Origin: Rhodospirillales bacterium
GTDB taxonomy: Bacteria > Pseudomonadota > Alphaproteobacteria > CACIAM-22H2
Direction: 5' to 3'
DNA: 8,210 nucleotides
Assembly: GCA_016195145.1 (NCBI GenBank)
Contig: JACQAF010000140.1
Coordinates: 1-8,210 of the forward strand
The stretch's first letter is position 1; each line of letters opens with the position of its first letter. Shown one piece after another: positions 4,519-8,210 of the stretch. A model generated the notes under the pieces. That model made no database searches. It was given only the letters and a program-made list of their open reading frames with translations, and was not told the DNA's origin. The position numbers were made by a program, and so were the translations under genes.

Positions 4519-7132
4519 CGCTTACGCCGCCAGCTTGGCGAGGTCGCCGAGCAGCCGGTTGATGCCGGCAAGCCGCGCCGCCGCGTCGTCCGAAAGCGAT
4601 CAGCTTCTCGGGACGGGCGAAGCGGTTGTCGCGGAAGCCGACCACCGCGCCCTTCGGCCCGGCGTCGATCTTGTCCACCCCCGCCTGTTTGCACAGGCGC
4701 TTGAGCACGATGATGTCGAGCAGGTTCTGCACCTCGGCCGGCAACTTGCCGAAGCGGTCGATGAGTTCGGCCGCGAAGGATTCGATCTCCGCCTGGTCGA
4801 CGAGCGAGGCAATGCGCCGGTAAAGGCCGAGGCGGACGCCGAGGTCCTCGACATAGCTTTCCGGGATCAGCACCGGGGTGCCGATGCCGATCTGCGGCGT
4901 CCAGTCGTCGACCGGCGGCGCCGCCTCCTTCGCCTCGCGCGCCGCGTGCACGGCGTCTTCGAGCATCTGCTGGTAAAGCTCCACCCCAACCTCGCGGATA
5001 TGGCCCGACTGCTCCTCGCCAAGCAGGTTGCCGGCGCCGCGAATGTCGAGATCGTAGGATGCGAGCTGGAAGCCCGCGCCGAGGCTGTCGAGGGTCTGCA
5101 TCACCTCCAGCCGCTTCTGGGCGGCGGGCGTGAGCAGCCGGTCCGGCGGCACGGTGAGATAGGCGTAGGCGCGCACCTTGGCCCGCCCGACCCGCCCGCG
5201 CAGCTGGTAAAGCTGGGCGAGGCCGAACATGTCGGCCCGGTGGAGGATGAGGGTGTTGGCGGTCGGGATGTCGAGCCCCGATTCGATGATGTTAGTTGAG
5301 AGCAGAATGTCGTAGGCGCCGTCGAGAAAGGCGCTCATCACCGCCTCGATCTCGGCCGCCGACAGCTTGCCGTGCGCCACCGCCACCTTGCATTCGGGCA
5401 CGATGGCCGCCAGCCGCTCGCGCACTGCGGCGATGTCCTCGATGCGCGGGCAGACATAGAAAGTCTGCCCGCCGCGGAAGCGCTCGCGCATGATCGCCTC
5501 GCGGATCACCACCGGATCGTAGGGCAGGACGAAAGTGCGGACGGCAAGCCGGTCGATTGGCGGCGAGGCGATGATGCTCATGTCGCGCACGCCGGCCAGC
5601 GCCATCTGCAATGTGCGCGGAATCGGCGTCGCGGTCAGGGTAAGGACATGCACGTTGTTCTTGAGCTGCTTCAGGCGCTCCTTCTGCGCGACGCCGAAAT
5701 GCTGCTCCTCGTCGACCACCAGCAGGCCGAGATTCTTGAACGCGATCGACTTGGCGAGCAACGCCGTGGTGCCGATAAGGATGTCGATTTTGCCGGCGGC
5801 GAGATCGCGTTTGACGTCCGCCGCATCGCGCGCGGTGACCAGGCGCGACAGCTGCGCGATGCGCAGCGGCAGCCCCTCGAAGCGCGCCCGGAAGGTCTTG
5901 AAATGCTGGCGGCAGAGCAACGTCGTCGGCACGACCACGGCGACCTGCACCCCGGCCATGGCGGCGATGAAGGCGGCGCGCAGCGCCACCTCGGTCTTGC
6001 CGAAGCCGACATCGCCGCAGACCAGCCGGTCGACCGGCCGGCCGGAGGCGAGATCGGCGAGCGTATCCTCGATAGCGCGCGCCTGATCGTCGGTTTCGGC
6101 CCACGGAAAGCGGGCGCAGAATTCCTCGTACAGCCCCTCGGGCGCGGTCAACATCTCGCCCTGGCGCAGGCGGCGTTCGGCGGCGATGCGGATCAGGCCG
6201 CCGGCGATTTCGCCGATCCGCTTCTTGACCCGTGCCTTACGAGCCTGCCATTGCGCGCCGCCGAGGCGGTCGAGCTGGGCGCCGGTTTCTTCCGAGCCGT
6301 AGCGCGACAGCACGTCGATATTCTCGACCGGGACGAACAGCTTGTCGCCGCCGTCATAAATCAGGCGCAGGCAATCATGCGGCGCGCCGGCGACTTCGAG
6401 CGTCGCCAAGCCATCATAGCGCCCGACGCCATGATCGACATGGACGACGAGATCGCCCTCGGCCAGCGTTGCGGCCTCGGTCAGGAAATCTTCCGGCCGC
6501 ACCCGGCGCTTGGCCGCGCGCACCAAGCGGTCGCCGAGAATGTCCTGTTCGCTGATCACCGCCTGGTCGACGGCGATGAAGCCGGTTTCGAGGCCGAGCA
6601 CGACCAGCGCCGTCGCCGCCGGATCGAGGGCGCGCGCCGCCGCCCATGATTCGGCCGTGACCGTCGCCGTCACGCCGTGGTCGCGCAGCCACCCGTCGGC
6701 CGGCGGCGCGCTCGGCGGCAAGCCGGTCGCGCACCGCGTCGAACAGGTTGATAGCCGGCCGGTTGCGCGCGGCGGAGAAATCGGCCCCCGGCCGGCCGCC
6801 GAGATCGACGGTCGGATGCGCGTCGCCGGCGGCGTCGGGTTGGGCGAAGGGCGACATCGCCCCGACGGCGCGCCCGGCGAGCAGCGCCGTCCAGCCCTTG
6901 TCGTCGAGATAAAGCCGGTCCGGCGGCACCGGGTTATAGGGCGGCCCCTCGCCCGTGTGCTTGCTCTGGGCGATCGAGCGGCGCGCGGCATAAAACTCGG
7001 CGATCTGTTCGATCCGGGCGGCGATCGCTTCGTCCGCTTGATGGTCGAGGGTGACGGCCGCACCGGGCAGATAGTGGAACAGGGTTTCCAACCGCTCGTG
7101 GAACAGCGGCAGCCAGTGCTCGAACCCGGCAT
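4412..7132 (-). CDS. mfd: Mfd polymerase-interacting and helicase fragment, reading frame two
   Basis: The open frame runs from an ATG at 7132, but only the part downstream of about 6700 is Mfd; before that it is out of frame. In order: the RNA polymerase interaction domain (EGDLVVHVDHGVGRYDGL through KLFVPVENIDVLSRYGS), RecG-like translocase lobe 1 with Walker A CGDVGFGKTEVA (about 5985-6020), DEEQ box (about 5703-5714) and LTLTATPIPRTL, lobe 2 with STNIIESGLDIPTANT and QLRGRVGR (about 5184-5207), then the TRG region DLDIRGAGNLLGEEQSG and the start of D7. After ARPEKLIAF (4594) the frame departs from Mfd and continues with an Arg-rich tail of about 60 residues to a stop at 4412, antisense to the dsbA-like gene. 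Which start codon, if any, is used for this fragment cannot be told. Confidence 0.55.
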   Translation of the reverse strand: MPGSSTGCRCSTSGWKPCSTICPVRPSPSTIKRTKRSPPGSNRSPSFMPRAARSPRASTRARGRPITRCRRTGFISTTRAGRRCSPGAPSGRCRPSPNPTPPATRIRPSISAAGRGPISPPRATGRLSTCSTRCATGLPPSAPPADGWLRDHGVTATVTAESWAAARALDPAATALVVLGLETGFIAVDQAVISEQDILGDRLVRAAKRRVRPEDFLTEAATLAEGDLVVHVDHGVGRYDGLATLEVAGAPHDCLRLIYDGGDKLFVPVENIDVLSRYGSEETGAQLDRLGGAQWQARKARVKKRIGEIAGGLIRIAAERRLRQGEMLTAPEGLYEEFCARFPWAETDDQARAIEDTLADLASGRPVDRLVCGDVGFGKTEVALRAAFIAAMAGVQVAVVVPTTLLCRQHFKTFRARFEGLPLRIAQLSRLVTARDAADVKRDLAAGKIDILIGTTALLAKSIAFKNLGLLVVDEEQHFGVAQKERLKQLKNNVHVLTLTATPIPRTLQMALAGVRDMSIIASPPIDRLAVRTFVLPYDPVVIREAIMRERFRGGQTFYVCPRIEDIAAVRERLAAIVPECKVAVAHGKLSAAEIEAVMSAFLDGAYDILLSTNIIESGLDIPTANTLILHRADMFGLAQLYQLRGRVGRAKVRAYAYLTVPPDRLLTPAAQKRLEVMQTLDSLGAGFQLASYDLDIRGAGNLLGEEQSGHIREVGVELYQQMLEDAVHAAREAKEAAPPVDDWTPQIGIGTPVLIPESYVEDLGVRLGLYRRIASLVDQAEIESFAAELIDRFGKLPAEVQNLLDIIVLKRLCKQAGVDKIDAGPKGAVVGFRDNRFARPEKLIAFGRRGGAACRHQPAARRPRQAGGVSVTPSRSFRPLPGGCARTLGEKPQAAGRRRWRIYAR

Positions 7133-7919
7133 GCCGGCGGCCGGCGCTGACCGCGGCGTAAAGCGGATCGTCGTCGCCGACGGCGCCGAACAGATCGCGA
7201 TAGCCGGTGCGGAAACGGGCGATCGCCGCCGCGTCGAGCAGGATTTCGCTCACCGGCTTGAGGGCAAAACGGTCGAGCCGGCCGGCGCTGCGCTGGCTCA
7301 TCGGATCGAAGGTACGGATGCCGTCGAGGGAGTCGCCGAACAGGTCGAGGCGCAGCGGGTCCGCCGTCCCCGGCGGGAACAGGTCGACAATGCCGCCGCG
7401 CACCGCATATTCGCCGGCCTCGCGCACGGTTTCGGCGCGGCGATAGCCGTTGCGCTCGAGAAATGCCAACAGGTCGGCAAGAGCAAGGCGCTGGCCGGCC
7501 GCGGCGCTAAACACCGCATCGGCGAACATGACGCGCGCAGGCACGCGCTGGAGGACGGCGTTGACGGTGGTGACGACGATTCGCCCCGGCCCCGGCGGCC
7601 CCGGCTGCGCGGCCGCGTTGCTGGGGGAACTGGCCAGTTCGACCAGTGTATCGATGCGCCGGCTGACGACCTGGCTGTTGGGCGATACCCGGTCATAGGG
7701 CAGACAGTCCCATGCCGGCAAGGCGAACACCGGGATGGCCGGCTCGAAGAATGCAATCGCCTCGACAAGTGCTGCCAGCCGTGTGTCGTCGCGGGCGACG
7801 TGAAGAACGGTCCGGCCGGCAGCGGCGAGTTCGCCCAGCGCCATGGCGTCGACGCCCGGCGGTGCCCCGGCGATCTGGATGCGGCCGGGAGAATCTAAAA
7901 AATTAGTTTTAAAAATCAA
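4522..7919 (-). pseudogene. mfd: mfd, transcription-repair coupling factor, interrupted by two frame changes
   Basis: Mfd is the ATP-driven translocase that removes stalled RNA polymerase and recruits UvrA to damaged DNA. The whole protein can be followed from 7919 to a TAA at 4524-4522, but in three successive frames. Frame one is recognisable to ...VRDRLAAERAAG (to about 6700). Frame two starts at ...LRDHGVTATV (from about 6688) and runs to ...RPEKLIAF (about 4594). Frame three is SDDAAARLAGINRLLGDLAK and the final stop. At both joins, conserved Mfd residues expected from the family are absent: roughly 16 around the WSEGSRERL-like segment, and roughly 20 in the C-terminal D7 domain. The frame arithmetic means each loss is 3n+2 bases. 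No other stop or frame break is seen, and all helicase motifs are intact, so the damage is recent or a sequence artefact. It lies directly after sdhE, the usual alphaproteobacterial order. Confidence 0.85.
6414..7919 (-). CDS. mfd: Mfd N-terminal fragment (UvrB-homology module), reading frame one
   Basis: This is the open frame from TTG 7919 to a stop at 6414, 501 codons, of which about the first 407 are Mfd. Visible UvrB-like module landmarks are LPAWDCLPYDRVSPN (67-81), GEYAVRGGIVDLFPPGT (169-185), FGDSLDGIRTFDPMSQRS (194-211) and the HWLPLF segment near 268. In Mfd this part (domains D1-D3) contacts UvrA and lacks the UvrB helicase activity. Beyond about residue 407 the frame gives low-complexity Arg/Gly-rich sequence (shadow) until the stop, so a protein made from it would lack the polymerase-binding and motor domains. 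The TTG start follows the sdhE stop after one codon, and the first ten codons are unusually AT-rich. No good Shine-Dalgarno sequence is visible. No better upstream start exists, because the sdhE stop is in the same frame. Confidence 0.6.
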   Translation of the reverse strand: MIFKTNFLDSPGRIQIAGAPPGVDAMALGELAAAGRTVLHVARDDTRLAALVEAIAFFEPAIPVFALPAWDCLPYDRVSPNSQVVSRRIDTLVELASSPSNAAAQPGPPGPGRIVVTTVNAVLQRVPARVMFADAVFSAAAGQRLALADLLAFLERNGYRRAETVREAGEYAVRGGIVDLFPPGTADPLRLDLFGDSLDGIRTFDPMSQRSAGRLDRFALKPVSEILLDAAAIARFRTGYRDLFGAVGDDDPLYAAVSAGRRHAGFEHWLPLFHERLETLFHYLPGAAVTLDHQADEAIAARIEQIAEFYAARRSIAQSKHTGEGPPYNPVPPDRLYLDDKGWTALLAGRAVGAMSPFAQPDAAGDAHPTVDLGGRPGADFSAARNRPAINLFDAVRDRLAAERAAGRRVAARPRRDGDGHGRIMGGGARPRSGGDGAGRARPRNRLHRRRPGGDQRTGHSRRPLGARGQAPGAAGRFPDRGRNAGRGRSRRPCRSWRRAL

Positions 7920-7945
7920 TGTTTATACGGCTATCTTAAAGTTTT
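7893..7945. other. AT-rich patch across the sdhE/mfd junction
   Basis: In a strongly GC-rich region this stretch contains runs such as ctaaaaaatta, gttttaaaaat and cttaaagtttttt. It encodes the last eight or so codons of sdhE and the first nine or so of mfd, using codons that are rare elsewhere here (TTA, TTT, AAT, AAA, ATA). It probably keeps the TTG start of mfd unstructured, but it is also compatible with an internal promoter or with inserted or locally mutated sequence. Confidence 0.4.
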
Positions 7946-8186
7946 TTAGAAGCGCCATAACATCGTGATCGTGGTCCGGTGGAACCAGTTGCCGGCCGGT
8001 CGCCCAATCGAAAATATCCGGATCGGGCGCCTCGAACAGCCGCTCGTAACGGTCGAGCTGTTCGGCCGTAAAACCTGGGACATAGCGATCGGCAAACGCG
8101 CCGAGCAAAAGGTCGGTCTCTTTCATGCCGGTATAGCGGCTGCGGTGAATGAGGCGCTTGCGGCGCTGGTCTGGCGTTTCGGTCAT
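7923..8186 (-). CDS. sdhE: SdhE, succinate dehydrogenase assembly factor 2 (FAD assembly factor)
   Basis: 87 residues, the normal length for the SdhE/Sdh5 (YgfY, DUF339) family, which promotes covalent FAD attachment to SdhA in the cytoplasm. Visible landmarks are RRKRLIHRSRYTGMKETDLLLGAFAD (8-33, the first helices), LDRYERLFEAPDPDIFDWATG (44-64) and a C-terminal VMALLKNF helix. The family motif RGxxE is present as T19-G20-M21-K22-E23, so the first residue is Thr instead of Arg while Gly and Glu are kept. The ATG at 8186 gives the expected N-terminus, though no clear Shine-Dalgarno sequence is seen in the 24 bases left of the window. It is upstream of mfd in the same direction and the same frame, with three bases between the TAA (7925-7923) and the mfd TTG, so co-transcription is almost certain. 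Confidence 0.93.
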   Translation of the reverse strand: MTETPDQRRKRLIHRSRYTGMKETDLLLGAFADRYVPGFTAEQLDRYERLFEAPDPDIFDWATGRQLVPPDHDHDVMALLKNFKIAV

Positions 8187-8210
8187 TGGGAATTTCGCTC
8201 TGGCTGGGGT

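Noticed and set aside
5372..7898. Plus-strand open frames of 425 and 462 codons across mfd
   Set aside because: Both are antisense to clear Mfd motifs on the minus strand and look like composition shadows.
4522..7919. Programmed frameshifting or translational bypassing in mfd
   Set aside because: No slippery heptamer or bypass hairpin is seen at either join, and the joins lack conserved residues, which fits deletion rather than recoding.

Overview
The window is GC-rich with strong G/C third-position bias. Gene order and protein similarity suggest an alphaproteobacterium, probably Rhodospirillales-like. The best clue is sdhE directly upstream of mfd, an arrangement common in that class. I see no rRNA, tRNA, CRISPR array, insertion sequence, phage gene or defence locus, and nothing that looks like a new multi-gene system. 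The content is metabolic and housekeeping, with some unusual details.

Layout, left to right. (1) 1-474, plus strand: the C-terminal part of a PLP-dependent D-serine dehydratase / D-threonine aldolase-like enzyme that enters from outside the window. (2) 3584 down to 478, minus strand: a compact three-gene operon, transcribed as AMP-forming acyl-CoA synthetase (GTG start), then an SDR oxidoreductase (2 bases later), then a tandem-domain NIPSNAP protein (27 bases later). The set suggests activation and oxidation of an unidentified carboxylic acid; no sequence feature fixes the substrate. (3) 3585-3870: the only real intergenic space, lying between divergent genes. It holds a perfect 13-bp inverted repeat, a weaker 7-bp one, and a likely sigma70 promoter abutting the next gene. 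(4) 3871-4518, plus strand: a FrnE-like DsbA-family thiol oxidoreductase with a CPWC active site, probably read from a leaderless mRNA. (5) 7919 down to 4522, minus strand: mfd, the transcription-repair coupling factor, split into three reading frames by two junctions where conserved protein segments are missing. (6) 8186 down to 7923, minus strand: sdhE, the FAD assembly factor of succinate dehydrogenase, in the same frame as mfd and separated from it by one TAA plus one codon. Bases 8187-8210 show nothing identifiable.

Both convergent gene pairs (1/NIPSNAP and dsbA-like/mfd) have only three bases between stop codons, and I see no hairpin-plus-T-run terminator at either. The points most worth checking are the two mfd lesions (real decay or assembly artefact), the leaderless promoter, the inverted repeat over the operon's leader, and the Asp in place of the usual catalytic Asn in the SDR.
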